A DNA stretch of 64,000 nucleotides. Source: Bacteroidota bacterium (GTDB lineage Bacteria; Bacteroidota; Ignavibacteria; Ignavibacteriales; Melioribacteraceae). Below the pieces are notes generated by a model. That model was given only the letters and a program-made list of their open reading frames with translations. It searched no databases and was not told where the DNA came from. This document shows positions 1-8,609 of the stretch, piece by piece. Within the stretch, counting starts at the first letter, position 1; each line of letters starts with the position of its first letter. The position numbers and the translations under genes were made by a program. The stretch covers positions 124,001 through 188,000 of the forward strand of contig JAHJUE010000006.1 of assembly GCA_018829205.1 (NCBI GenBank). Reading direction: 5' to 3'.

Positions 1-334
1 TGTTGACAGCCGCGTTAAAAACTACCTGTCCTCTTTCAACAAAACTTCCCATTTCAACTGCGGGGACTACTTTTACTCCGCCTAAGGCTTTCATTACAAA
101 GTCATCAATTCCTATTCTAACTTTTTCATCATTAATCCTGTTTAACCAGACATGTAATTTTGTAAGCATAACTCCCTGAGGAAGTAAAAAGCTTTTTTTG
201 TTGAACATAGCATGTGATTCCTGAAAACTATGAGAAACAGAAAAAGCCGGATGGTGTTTTTTTTGCGATTTAACTACGAATAAATCAACAACAATAAAAA
301 GAACGAATGTTAATACTACAAATAATGCTACCAT
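1..334 (-). CDS. Membrane-anchored GcvH-like (lipoyl-domain) protein, 3' end cut by window edge
   Basis: The first 111 codons are visible, starting at ATG 334 and running off the left edge. Residues 1-20 form a hydrophobic N-terminal helix. After a basic linker the chain matches the glycine cleavage H-protein fold start: an H-x-W motif, then VRIGIDDF and KALGG, as in the GcvH 'HEW...VGITDYA..ALGD' block. Ordinary GcvH is soluble and lacks a membrane helix, so this is more likely a GcvH-related carrier than part of glycine cleavage. The lysine that would carry lipoate falls at the cut codon (its first base is A), so lipoylation cannot be judged. It lies downstream of the ImcH-like cytochrome on the same strand, about 300 bases away, which hints at a respiratory-membrane role. 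Function is inferred. Confidence 0.6.
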   Translation of the reverse strand, partial: MVALFVVLTFVLFIVVDLFVVKSQKKHHPAFSVSHSFQESHAMFNKKSFLLPQGVMLTKLHVWLNRINDEKVRIGIDDFVMKALGGVKVVPAVEMGSFVERGQVVFNAAVN

Positions 335-634
335 GATATACCTCTGCTTTTGAATTTGCATTATATATTGCAAAGGGCGTACCAATAAAAAAATCTTTTT
401 GATGATTGTTTGTAACTTATTATTTCATAATGAATTACGAGGAGAATATTATTGCAAAACAATTTTTCGAAAAAATCACTGGTGCTTAATTTTTCTACAG
501 TGATTTATTCGAAATTAGATAAAATTGTGAGGATTGTTAAAAAAGGGGCTGAATGGCCATATTTTGAGTGTTGAATTTATATACATGGCTGTGCTGAAAT
601 ATTCAACAATTATTTCAGCACAGCTGTATATTTT
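335..634. other. Intergenic stretch between the GcvH-like gene and the ImcH-like gene
   Basis: No convincing coding frame is present. It contains a hairpin (588-624, listed separately) and, near 360-367, an AT-rich -10-like sequence (tatataat on the minus strand) that could serve the GcvH-like gene. No good -35 at a standard distance was found. Confidence 0.5.
588..624 (-). terminator. Perfect 14-bp hairpin behind the ImcH-like gene
   Basis: Arms 588-601 and 611-624 are perfect reverse complements (gctgtgctgaaata) around a 9-base loop. The hairpin starts 10 bases beyond the stop of the minus-strand cytochrome gene. The minus-strand sequence after it is AT-rich but has no clean T run, so it may be a weak terminator or an mRNA 3' stabiliser. 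Confidence 0.55.
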
Positions 635-2143
635 TTATGGATTTAAGCCTGTGTGGCATTCAATACATTTCATTTCTTTCCATGCTTCTTCAATATCAAC
701 AGGGTGTTTAAACTCAAGTTGTTCATTTATACTTGCAACCTGCAAATCTTGCGGATTTCCTTGCATATTAATTGTATGGCATTGATTGCAGTCCTTTGAA
801 ATTACAAGTCCTTCCTCGCTAACATGATTGTCGAAATGGCATCTGAAACATCCGTCAAATTCCACGTGCCCAATATTGTTCGGATATTCGCTCCATTTTA
901 CCTTCATTTCGGGAAATATATTTTTATTAAATTCATTCTGCAATCCTGTTATTGCCTTCTGTATCAATTCATATTTATTTTCAAATATATCAGGATAATT
1001 CTCTTCGTAAAAGTTGTTCATTTCATCTTTTATATAATTCATTGCTGAATCTGTAGTTCCGAAATCTTCCGATAAAATTGTCATAGAAATAGATTTAATT
1101 TCAGGTAATTCTTTTGGCATAGTTCCGGCGGTTATAGCATTATTAACAAAAAATGCGGGAGGATTATAATTATGTGAAGGCCGGTTGTGGCAATCCATAC
1201 AATCCATTGTCCTAACTTCAAGCGAATCCAGCATACCCTCTTCAAGCGGTTCATCTTCATTTTGATAAACAGTAATTTTTCCGGTTTTTAAATTTGTATA
1301 TCTAACCCATGGTATTACCTGATTTTTGGGATCGGTAGAAACATACTCTATTTTAACATCTTTATTAATATGCCAGTGTATACCTTCGGATAAACCAAGC
1401 GCTCCGAAATCGGGCCCGATTTTCATAACCATTCCTATATCCCATTCACTGCTTGTTTCATCATTTAAATAATGTCTCTGCATTTTTAATTTTTTTGAAT
1501 AAAATTTTTCGGGCCAATGGCATTGTTCACAAGTTTCTCTGGCCGGACGCAGATTGTGAATTGGCGTTGCGATCGGTCTATTGTAATCGCCAGTAATAAC
1601 ACCGTAAACCTGCCGCAAACCTGAGAGTTTTGACCTCATGTACCAGTCCGCGCCCGAACCGACGTGACATGCAACGCAAGCAACTTTAGCGTGTGAAGAA
1701 CCTTGGTATGCAGTGTATTCAGGTTTCATTACAACGTGGCATGTTGTTCCGCAGAACTCAACTGATTCCGAATAATGAAATGCTTCATAACTTCCAATAG
1801 CTGAAATAAATAATAAAATAACAGTTCCGAATAAAAAAATCATAGCGGCGTTTCTGTGTTTTACGTCGTTAAGATCTATTTTGGGCAGTTGGTTATGAAA
1901 TTCGCCTTTGCTCTTTTTTTCCCTTTTATTTTTTATAACCATTCCGATAGGGATTAATATTAATCCGCTTATCATAAATCCTGGGAGTACTATATATATT
2001 ATTAAACCTAAATATGAACCGCCTTGATCAAAGAAAAATGAAATAGCGAAAAGAAAAACAATCATAAAAAAACTTATTAACGCAATTGTTGCTCCTGCTA
2101 AGGTAGTCCAATTATATGATGAATCCGGAAGTTTTAATTTCAT
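635..2143 (-). CDS. NapC/NirT-family heptaheme inner-membrane cytochrome c, ImcH-like
   Basis: 502 residues. Three predicted membrane helices lie at about 13-38, 44-70 and 99-118, followed by a periplasmic haem domain. Haem motifs: CGTTCH (131-136, three residues between the cysteines), then CxxCH at 156, 205, 315, 432, 452 and 493, giving seven hemes. Three helices plus seven hemes and a NapC/NirT-like first pair match the architecture of Geobacter ImcH, a menaquinol-oxidising cytochrome needed for reduction of high-potential extracellular acceptors. The expected role is passing electrons from the quinone pool to periplasmic cytochromes. It is divergent from the plus-strand cytochrome genes, sharing a 280-base intergenic region. 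Family assignment is strong; the ImcH-like role is inference from architecture and neighbours. Confidence 0.85.
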   Translation of the reverse strand: MKLKLPDSSYNWTTLAGATIALISFFMIVFLFAISFFFDQGGSYLGLIIYIVLPGFMISGLILIPIGMVIKNKREKKSKGEFHNQLPKIDLNDVKHRNAAMIFLFGTVILLFISAIGSYEAFHYSESVEFCGTTCHVVMKPEYTAYQGSSHAKVACVACHVGSGADWYMRSKLSGLRQVYGVITGDYNRPIATPIHNLRPARETCEQCHWPEKFYSKKLKMQRHYLNDETSSEWDIGMVMKIGPDFGALGLSEGIHWHINKDVKIEYVSTDPKNQVIPWVRYTNLKTGKITVYQNEDEPLEEGMLDSLEVRTMDCMDCHNRPSHNYNPPAFFVNNAITAGTMPKELPEIKSISMTILSEDFGTTDSAMNYIKDEMNNFYEENYPDIFENKYELIQKAITGLQNEFNKNIFPEMKVKWSEYPNNIGHVEFDGCFRCHFDNHVSEEGLVISKDCNQCHTINMQGNPQDLQVASINEQLEFKHPVDIEEAWKEMKCIECHTGLNP

Positions 2144-2271
2144 TTTTTTTAATATCCTATTAAAATGATAAATCAGTCTAAATACTCCATTTATAAATTA
2201 AGTAATGAAATTACCATTTGCAAAAATTTTATTTTACTCCAATGACAAGATATTTTAAATAATTAAATTGG

Positions 2272-2307
2272 TTGACAAACATTTTTTTTCTGTCTAATTT
2301 TAGACAG
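2272..2307 (+). promoter_or_regulatory. Sigma70-like promoter overlapped by a perfect palindrome (putative operator)
   Basis: TTGACA (2272-2277) is a perfect -35 match. With a 17-base spacer the -10 would be taattt (2295-2300). A palindrome CTGTCTAA-TT-TTAGACAG (2290-2307, 8-bp arms, 2-base centre) covers the -10. It lies 117 bases before the first plus-strand cytochrome gene. A matching half site GTCTAA is at 2176-2181, nearer the divergent ImcH-like gene. A dimeric repressor could control both. The TTAG half site is loosely like DtxR/MntR-family boxes, but the regulator is unknown. Confidence 0.55.
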
Positions 2308-2423
2308 GATATTGAACTCTTTTATCCTAATATTTATTCCTTGAGGCTTAATAATTTGATTTACGGATCGAATATTATATATCAAATAAAATTATATTTT
2401 TAGTAATAAATTTTGAGTACCAG

Positions 2424-4394
2424 ATGTTATTAATCAAAAGACTTTTTACGCTTTTTGTTTGTTTTCTTTCTTTTTCTAATATTTTATTCGCTCAAAATGA
2501 AAATGAAACTTGTTTTGAATGCCACGGCGATAGAACATTAACCGGAGAAATAAATAATAAAGAAGTTTCCGTTTGGGTAAACGAAAAAGTTTTCAGCAAT
2601 TCAATTCACTCAGATTTGGAATGTATTTCCTGCCATGCCGATATTGATCCGGAAGATCTTCCTCACGCTGAGGAACTTGCAAAAGTTGAATGCCAAACAT
2701 GTCATGACGACGCATTTGATCATTATGAAAGCAGTCTCCACGGGATGGCATTAGCAAAAGGGAAAAAACTTGCGCCTACATGTATGACCTGCCATGGTAA
2801 ACATGACATTCTATCTTCAAAAAATGAAAAAGCAAAAACATATGTAACTAATATACCGGAACTTTGCGGCAGCTGTCATAAAGACGGTACTCCGGTTTCA
2901 CAATTAAACACGGTTTCTCAAAATCATATTTTATCAAATTATACACAATCGATTCATGGCGACGGACTTTTCAGAAGAGGATTAATTGTAACAGCGGTCT
3001 GCACAAGTTGTCACAGTTCGCATGATATTTTACCTCACGAAAATCCAAACTCAACAATAAATAGAAATAATATTGCAAAAACATGCAGACAATGTCATAC
3101 GCAGATAGAAAAAGTTCACTTAAAAGTTATAAACGGCGAGCTGTGGGAAAAAAGGCCTCATGAAATTCCTGTTTGCATTGATTGTCACCAACCTCATGTT
3201 GTAAGAAGAGTATTTTATGAAGAGAGCTTTTCAAATGAAAAATGCATGAAATGTCATTCAAATCCTAATTTAAGTAAATCTGTAAACGGTGAAAAAATTT
3301 CTTTATTCGTTGATTTAAATGAACATCAAAATTCGGCACATGCAAATAATACTTGCATAAAATGTCATACAAATATAAGCAATGCAAGAAATCCGGTTTG
3401 TTTAAACAGCGGTAAGGTTGACTGCTCAATCTGCCACGCTGAAAATGTAAGTGACTATAATGTAAGCGAACACGGAATACTACATGCAGCAAATGATATT
3501 AACGCTCCATATTGTACAGATTGTCACGGAAAACATGATGTTAAGCGTAAGGATGATATAACATCTTCTACTTTCAGAAGAAATATTCCTGAACTTTGCG
3601 GCGAATGCCATAAGGACGGACATGTTGCCGCTATTCGTTATAAAGGAACTCAAACTTCAATTGTTGAAAATTATAAAATGAGCATTCACGGTAAAGGACT
3701 TCTTGAAAGCGGACTTATGGTAACGGCAACCTGCGTCGACTGTCATACGAGTCATAAAGAACTGCCCAAGGATAATCCCGAATCATCAATCAATAAAGAT
3801 AATATTGCTCAAACATGCGCAAACTGCCATTTAGGAATTTATGAAGAGTTTAAGAAAAGTGTTCATAGTCCCCTTGTTACAATAACTGATAAAAAACTTC
3901 CTGTCTGTAACGATTGTCATTTATCTCATACAATTGAGAGAACAGACTTAAATGATTTCAGACAACAAATTCTAAATCAATGCGGGAAATGTCACGAAGA
4001 AATTACCTCAACTTATTTTGATACATTTCACGGCAAAGTTTCAAAACTTGGTTCATCTAAAACGGCAAAATGTTATGATTGCCACGGCGCTCACAATATA
4101 CTTCCTCCGACTAATCCCGAATCAAAATTAAGCCGGGAAAATATTGTTGAAACATGCAAAACTTGTCATCCAAATTCTAACAGAAAATTTGTAGGTTATT
4201 TATCTCACGCAACTCACCATGACAGCGACAAATATCCGTACTTATATTATACATTCTGGTTTATGACAATACTGCTTGTAAGTACGTTCACATTCTTCGG
4301 TCTGCATACATTGTTATGGCTGCCGAGAGGATTAGCTGAAAAACGGAAAAAGAGAAAAGAATCTGAAGCAAAAAAGGAAAACGGAAATGAATGA
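2424..4394 (+). CDS. 19-heme cytochrome c with C-terminal membrane anchor
   Basis: 656 residues: signal peptide 1-23, then 19 CxxCH motifs (first at 30, last at 578), a membrane helix at about 605-632 and a basic cytoplasmic tail. Many extra histidines in Gx-H or S-x-H-x contexts probably give bis-His hemes. The haem region contains an internal duplication: residues about 144-228 (NIPELCGSCHKDG ... TCRQCH) correspond to 387-472 (NIPELCGECHKDG ... TCANCH). It overlaps the next gene, a b-type cytochrome, by 8 bases, so the two are translationally coupled and probably form one quinol:cytochrome module. The next protein downstream carries the same two parts fused. The likely role is moving electrons from the membrane quinol site into the periplasmic pool. 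Confidence 0.88.
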   Translation: MLLIKRLFTLFVCFLSFSNILFAQNENETCFECHGDRTLTGEINNKEVSVWVNEKVFSNSIHSDLECISCHADIDPEDLPHAEELAKVECQTCHDDAFDHYESSLHGMALAKGKKLAPTCMTCHGKHDILSSKNEKAKTYVTNIPELCGSCHKDGTPVSQLNTVSQNHILSNYTQSIHGDGLFRRGLIVTAVCTSCHSSHDILPHENPNSTINRNNIAKTCRQCHTQIEKVHLKVINGELWEKRPHEIPVCIDCHQPHVVRRVFYEESFSNEKCMKCHSNPNLSKSVNGEKISLFVDLNEHQNSAHANNTCIKCHTNISNARNPVCLNSGKVDCSICHAENVSDYNVSEHGILHAANDINAPYCTDCHGKHDVKRKDDITSSTFRRNIPELCGECHKDGHVAAIRYKGTQTSIVENYKMSIHGKGLLESGLMVTATCVDCHTSHKELPKDNPESSINKDNIAQTCANCHLGIYEEFKKSVHSPLVTITDKKLPVCNDCHLSHTIERTDLNDFRQQILNQCGKCHEEITSTYFDTFHGKVSKLGSSKTAKCYDCHGAHNILPPTNPESKLSRENIVETCKTCHPNSNRKFVGYLSHATHHDSDKYPYLYYTFWFMTILLVSTFTFFGLHTLLWLPRGLAEKRKKRKESEAKKENGNE

Positions 4395-5238
4395 AGAAAT
4401 AAATAATAAAAAGATATACGTTGAACGATTCGACGCATATACAAGAATTCTACACGTAATGGTAGTAGTAAGTTTCCTATCACTTGCTCTTACCGGTATG
4501 ATAATTAAATTTTCCGGCGTCGGCGTATTTCAATACCTTTCTGATTTGATGGGAGGATACGAGGTTACAGGGTTCATACACAGATTTGCAGCAATTATTA
4601 CGTTTCTTTATTTTTTCCTACATTCATCTTACCTGATAAAAAAAGCCAGAACAAGAGAAGGCGGATTCTTCTCCCTATTAAAAGGAGAAAATTCACTTGT
4701 TCCTAACAAACGTGATTTTATAGAGTTTGTGCAAACTATGAAATGGTTCCTGGGAATGGGTCCCAGACCGCAATATGGAAGATGGACCTATTGGGAAAAA
4801 TTTGATTATTTTGCCGTGTTCTGGGGAATAATGGTTATCGGTTCAAGCGGACTTATTTTATGGTTCCCTGAATTTTTTACAATGCTTGGCATTCCGGGAT
4901 GGTTTATTAATGTTGCAACCATAATACATTCGGACGAAGCATTGCTGGCTGTGGGATTTATTTTTACTATTCATTTTTTTAATACACACTTTAGGCCTGA
5001 TAAATTTCCAATGGACAAAGTTATTTTTACCGGCAGCGTTGAGCTCGATGAATTTAAGGAAGACCGCCCAAGAGAATATGAAGTTCTTGTAAAAGAGAAT
5101 AAACTTGATGAAAAATTTGTAAACGCACCTAATAAAACTTTGTTAAGAGCGGCCGGAATTTTCGGGTTTACCGCTTTAACAATCGGGTTAATTATTGTCG
5201 TATTAATTATTTATTCAATGATATTCTTATATCAATAG
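4387..5238 (+). CDS. Cytochrome b/b6-type integral membrane subunit (HydC/FdnI-like)
   Basis: 283 residues with hydrophobic segments at about 21-41, 62-84, 141-160, 172-200 and an extra C-terminal helix 254-280. Histidines H23, H65, H79, H181 and H196 sit in or near the helices and are candidate ligands for two b hemes, as in the formate dehydrogenase/hydrogenase gamma-subunit family. The start codon lies inside the end of the 19-heme cytochrome gene. The pair should work as a quinol-oxidising unit: b hemes in the membrane, c hemes outside. A homologous segment is fused to the C-terminus of the next protein. Confidence 0.85.
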   Translation: MNEEINNKKIYVERFDAYTRILHVMVVVSFLSLALTGMIIKFSGVGVFQYLSDLMGGYEVTGFIHRFAAIITFLYFFLHSSYLIKKARTREGGFFSLLKGENSLVPNKRDFIEFVQTMKWFLGMGPRPQYGRWTYWEKFDYFAVFWGIMVIGSSGLILWFPEFFTMLGIPGWFINVATIIHSDEALLAVGFIFTIHFFNTHFRPDKFPMDKVIFTGSVELDEFKEDRPREYEVLVKENKLDEKFVNAPNKTLLRAAGIFGFTALTIGLIIVVLIIYSMIFLYQ

Positions 5239-5280
5239 ATAGAAAATTATTTTTTTATAACAAATACAGTATATACAATC

Positions 5281-7890
5281 ATGAAAACTAACTGCCTTAA
5301 TCTTATTAAGATTTCGTTATTTATTTTATTGACCGGGTTATCTCAAGTTGCATACTCTCAATCAAACGAGGATTGCCTTACCTGTCACAGCGACAATGAA
5401 CTTTCATATGAACGCAAAGGGAAAGAACTTCCCTTATTTGTGAATGAAGATACATATACTCATTCTGTTCACGCCGATATTCAATGTATAGATTGTCATA
5501 CCGACTTTAACGCAGAAGAACTTCCACATAAAACCGGCAACGAAATTTATAAAGTAGACTGCTCAACCTGCCATGATACGGAAGCTTTTAAATCCAGCAT
5601 CCACGCAAAAAAGAATATAGAATGTTTTACATGCCATTCAAAACATGAAATACAATCGGCTGAAAGCCTTGATAAAGATTTAACAAAACTTTGCGTTAAC
5701 TGCCATAAATCGGAAACAGTTGATAAATATATTGCGAGTAAACATTATACGGAATTTAATAAAGGCAAAAACGCCCCTTCATGTTATACATGTCATGATG
5801 CGGCGCACAATATTAAAAGCGCTGATTTTTCTAAAAAAGAAATAGATAATTTGTGTTCAACATGTCACGGAAAATCACATACTGAATTCGCAAAAAGCAT
5901 TCACTTCTTAGCCAAAGAAGAAGGAACACCTACATGTATTGACTGCCACGGCGCTCACCACGTGAATAAAAATAAATATACAATAGCTTCACAGGGATGT
6001 TTATCATGCCATTTGGATAAAAAAAGATTTGAAAACATCGGGAAAGAAAATCTTGTAGCGTTTGTTGAGAATTATAAAACAAGCACACACGCTAATATTA
6101 TTAATAAAGGCGGTGAAGCGGCTACTTGTATTGATTGCCACGATAATCATATGATTCAGGATGTTACAGTTGAAGGAAACAAAGTAAGCCGTGAAAGTCT
6201 GCCGAATACTTGCGGGAAGTGCCATAATAATATTGTTGAAGACTTTACAAAATCAATTCATGGTAAATCTCTTGCCGAAGGAATGGAATTTGCGCCTACA
6301 TGCACAGATTGCCACGGTGAACATAATATTGAAAGTGTAGATATATCAAGCGTCGGTAAAATTGCTACTAAAGAAAAATGCATGGACTGCCATGTTAAAA
6401 ATGAAGCGATTGTTAAAGCAATTGGCAGTGAGTTAAATGATATTATTTATTATGAAAAATCAGCGCATTATCTTGCATTGTTAAACGGAAACAAAAACGC
6501 TCCTACATGTTCCGATTGTCACGGAGCTCACTTAATGAGCGATCCTTCGGATCCAAATTCAAAAATTAATAAGGTAAACGAAGCCGAAACCTGCGGACAA
6601 AAAGGATGTCATCCAAATATAGCTGCTGAATATAAACAAACAATTCACGGACAAGCTTTGGCTGGCGGAAACTTGAATTCTCCGTCATGCACGGACTGTC
6701 ACGGAAAACACCAGATAATTAGAACTGACGATCCGGAAAGTAAGGTTGCGCAAGGACAAAATGTCGCCAAACTTTGCAGCGACTGTCATTCGGATGTGGA
6801 ATTAGTTGAAGAATTTAACCTGCCGACAGGAAAAACAGGCAGTTATTTTGAAAGCTTTCACGGTCTTGCCGTAAGAGGCGGTTCCAAATATGCGGCGGAC
6901 TGCGCAAGCTGTCACGGTACACATAATATTAGACCAAGCAGTGATCCTCTTTCTACTGTTAATAAAAACAACTTATCGGAAACATGCGGCACTTGCCATC
7001 CGGGCGCAAATATTGAAGAAAATTTTGGTTCAGTGCATCTTAATATTTCAAAAGAAGAAACGCCAATTCAATACTACATAGAATATTTCTACATAGGAAT
7101 GATTATTCTTGTAATAGGCGGCATGCTTGTGCATAATATTTTAGATGTTGTAAGAAAAACTATCGATAGGTTTAAATATCCTGAACATTATCAGCATCAT
7201 AATAAATCCGGCAAAGTTTATTTAAGAATGTCGAAGAACGAAAGAATACAGCATTTTATTATGCTTACTAGTTTCATTGCTCTAGTAATAAGCGGGTTTG
7301 GTTTGAAATATCCCGATGCGTTTTGGGTAGAAGCTATAAGATATGTATTAGGAGACGGCGCATTTGAGCTTAGAGGCCTATCACATAGAATTTTTGGAAT
7401 TATGATGATATTGGTTTCTTTATATCATTTATACTACATTCTATTTACACAGAGAGGCAGACAGATGGTTAAAGATTTTCTGCCTGCATGGAGAGATATT
7501 AACGACATTAAGGTAAACCTGAAATGGATTACTGGCTTAAGTAAAGAAAAGCCGAGATTCGAAAGATTTAGTTATATGGAAAAAGCAGAGTACTGGGCTT
7601 TAATCTGGGGCGTTATTGTAATGGGCGCTACGGGACTTATGCTGATGTTTAACGATTTCTTCCTCGCTAATTTCCCATACTTATGGCTTGATATTGCAAC
7701 TCTTATCCATTTATATGAAGCATGGTTAGCAACCTTGGCGATTATTGTATGGCATTTTTATTATGTAATATTTAATCCGGATGTTTATCCGTTAAACACC
7801 GCGCTGATAACCGGAACGTTAACAGAAGAACAGATGGAACATGAACATGCCGACGAGTTGGAAAGAATTAAAAAACAGGATAAAGCATAA
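5281..7890 (+). CDS. CbcL-like fusion: 19-heme cytochrome c plus diheme cytochrome b membrane domain
   Basis: 869 residues. A signal peptide (1-26) precedes a haem region with 18 CxxCH motifs (first at 32, last at 569) plus one CGQKGCH at 438-444, a CX4CH motif. From about residue 595 the chain becomes a membrane domain with helices near 598-617, 657-676, 702-725, 768-790 and 811-838. Candidate b-heme histidines lie in RIQHF, LSHR, LYHLY, LIHLY and VWHF contexts. The c-haem plus HydC/FdnI fusion is the architecture of Geobacter CbcL, used for low-potential extracellular acceptors, but with about twice as many c hemes. The two preceding genes encode the same parts unfused. Confidence 0.87.
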   Translation: MKTNCLNLIKISLFILLTGLSQVAYSQSNEDCLTCHSDNELSYERKGKELPLFVNEDTYTHSVHADIQCIDCHTDFNAEELPHKTGNEIYKVDCSTCHDTEAFKSSIHAKKNIECFTCHSKHEIQSAESLDKDLTKLCVNCHKSETVDKYIASKHYTEFNKGKNAPSCYTCHDAAHNIKSADFSKKEIDNLCSTCHGKSHTEFAKSIHFLAKEEGTPTCIDCHGAHHVNKNKYTIASQGCLSCHLDKKRFENIGKENLVAFVENYKTSTHANIINKGGEAATCIDCHDNHMIQDVTVEGNKVSRESLPNTCGKCHNNIVEDFTKSIHGKSLAEGMEFAPTCTDCHGEHNIESVDISSVGKIATKEKCMDCHVKNEAIVKAIGSELNDIIYYEKSAHYLALLNGNKNAPTCSDCHGAHLMSDPSDPNSKINKVNEAETCGQKGCHPNIAAEYKQTIHGQALAGGNLNSPSCTDCHGKHQIIRTDDPESKVAQGQNVAKLCSDCHSDVELVEEFNLPTGKTGSYFESFHGLAVRGGSKYAADCASCHGTHNIRPSSDPLSTVNKNNLSETCGTCHPGANIEENFGSVHLNISKEETPIQYYIEYFYIGMIILVIGGMLVHNILDVVRKTIDRFKYPEHYQHHNKSGKVYLRMSKNERIQHFIMLTSFIALVISGFGLKYPDAFWVEAIRYVLGDGAFELRGLSHRIFGIMMILVSLYHLYYILFTQRGRQMVKDFLPAWRDINDIKVNLKWITGLSKEKPRFERFSYMEKAEYWALIWGVIVMGATGLMLMFNDFFLANFPYLWLDIATLIHLYEAWLATLAIIVWHFYYVIFNPDVYPLNTALITGTLTEEQMEHEHADELERIKKQDKA

Positions 7891-8043
7891 ATCTAGACAA
7901 TATCTAAATAAGACATGCTTATTGCCTATTAATATTTTTTAGTATATATTTTAACAACTATTGATTAAGATAATAACAGAACAATTTAATTTTAAGATAA
8001 TAAGACTCTATTTCAATTAATGAATCAAATCCTTGGAGGTATG

Positions 8044-8589
8044 ATGAAAAATGCATCAATATTCACATTATTATTATTCTTTGTCCTAAGCATTAACGGA
8101 AATGCTCAAGACAAATTTCAGTATATCGGATCTAAAAAATGCGGAGCATGTCATAAATCTGCAAAACAAGGCGAACAACTAAAAATTTGGGAAGCAAGTT
8201 CACATGCGAAAGCATATGAAACATTAAAATCAGCTAAAGCTGATGAAATTGCTAAATCTAAAGGTTTAGGCAAAGCAGTTGAAGCAAAAGAATGTTTAGC
8301 CTGCCATGTTACAGGTCACGGTAAAGATGCAAAAATGTTTGACAAATCTTTCAGCATTGAAGAAGGCGTACAATGCGAAGCTTGTCACGGTGCAGGTTCG
8401 GAATATAAAAACATGAAAATCATGAAAGACCACGCTCAGTCAGTTGCAAACGGCATGACCGATTACAAAGATGAAGCGGCAATAGAAGCGCAATGCAAAA
8501 CTTGTCATAATGAAAAAAGTCCTACTTACAAAAAATTTGTATTTAAAGAAAGCTGGGCAAAAATTGCTCATCCTATTCCTTCTAAATAG
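8044..8589 (+). CDS. Periplasmic tetraheme cytochrome c, c554-like
   Basis: About 181 residues from this start. ATG codons at 8020, 8041 and 8044 are in frame. GGAGG at 8035-8039 sits just before 8041/8044 and lies inside the longer reading, so 8044 is preferred; it gives a clean signal peptide (MKNASIFTLLLFFVLSINGNAQ-type). Four CxxCH motifs: CGACH, CLACH, CEACH and CKTCH. Spacing and the 'GSKKCGACH...W..SSHAKAYETL' pattern match the cytochrome c554 domain of small periplasmic carriers. It lies between the inner-membrane cytochromes and the outer-membrane barrel gene, and probably shuttles electrons between them. Confidence 0.85.
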   Translation: MKNASIFTLLLFFVLSINGNAQDKFQYIGSKKCGACHKSAKQGEQLKIWEASSHAKAYETLKSAKADEIAKSKGLGKAVEAKECLACHVTGHGKDAKMFDKSFSIEEGVQCEACHGAGSEYKNMKIMKDHAQSVANGMTDYKDEAAIEAQCKTCHNEKSPTYKKFVFKESWAKIAHPIPSK

Positions 8590-8609
8590 TAAGCAACAAT
8601 AGGTTAATC

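Noticed and set aside
534-1048. Two small plus-strand frames across the ImcH-like gene and its terminator
   Set aside because: The translations are antisense readings of the cytochrome and hairpin, with no start signal or family match.
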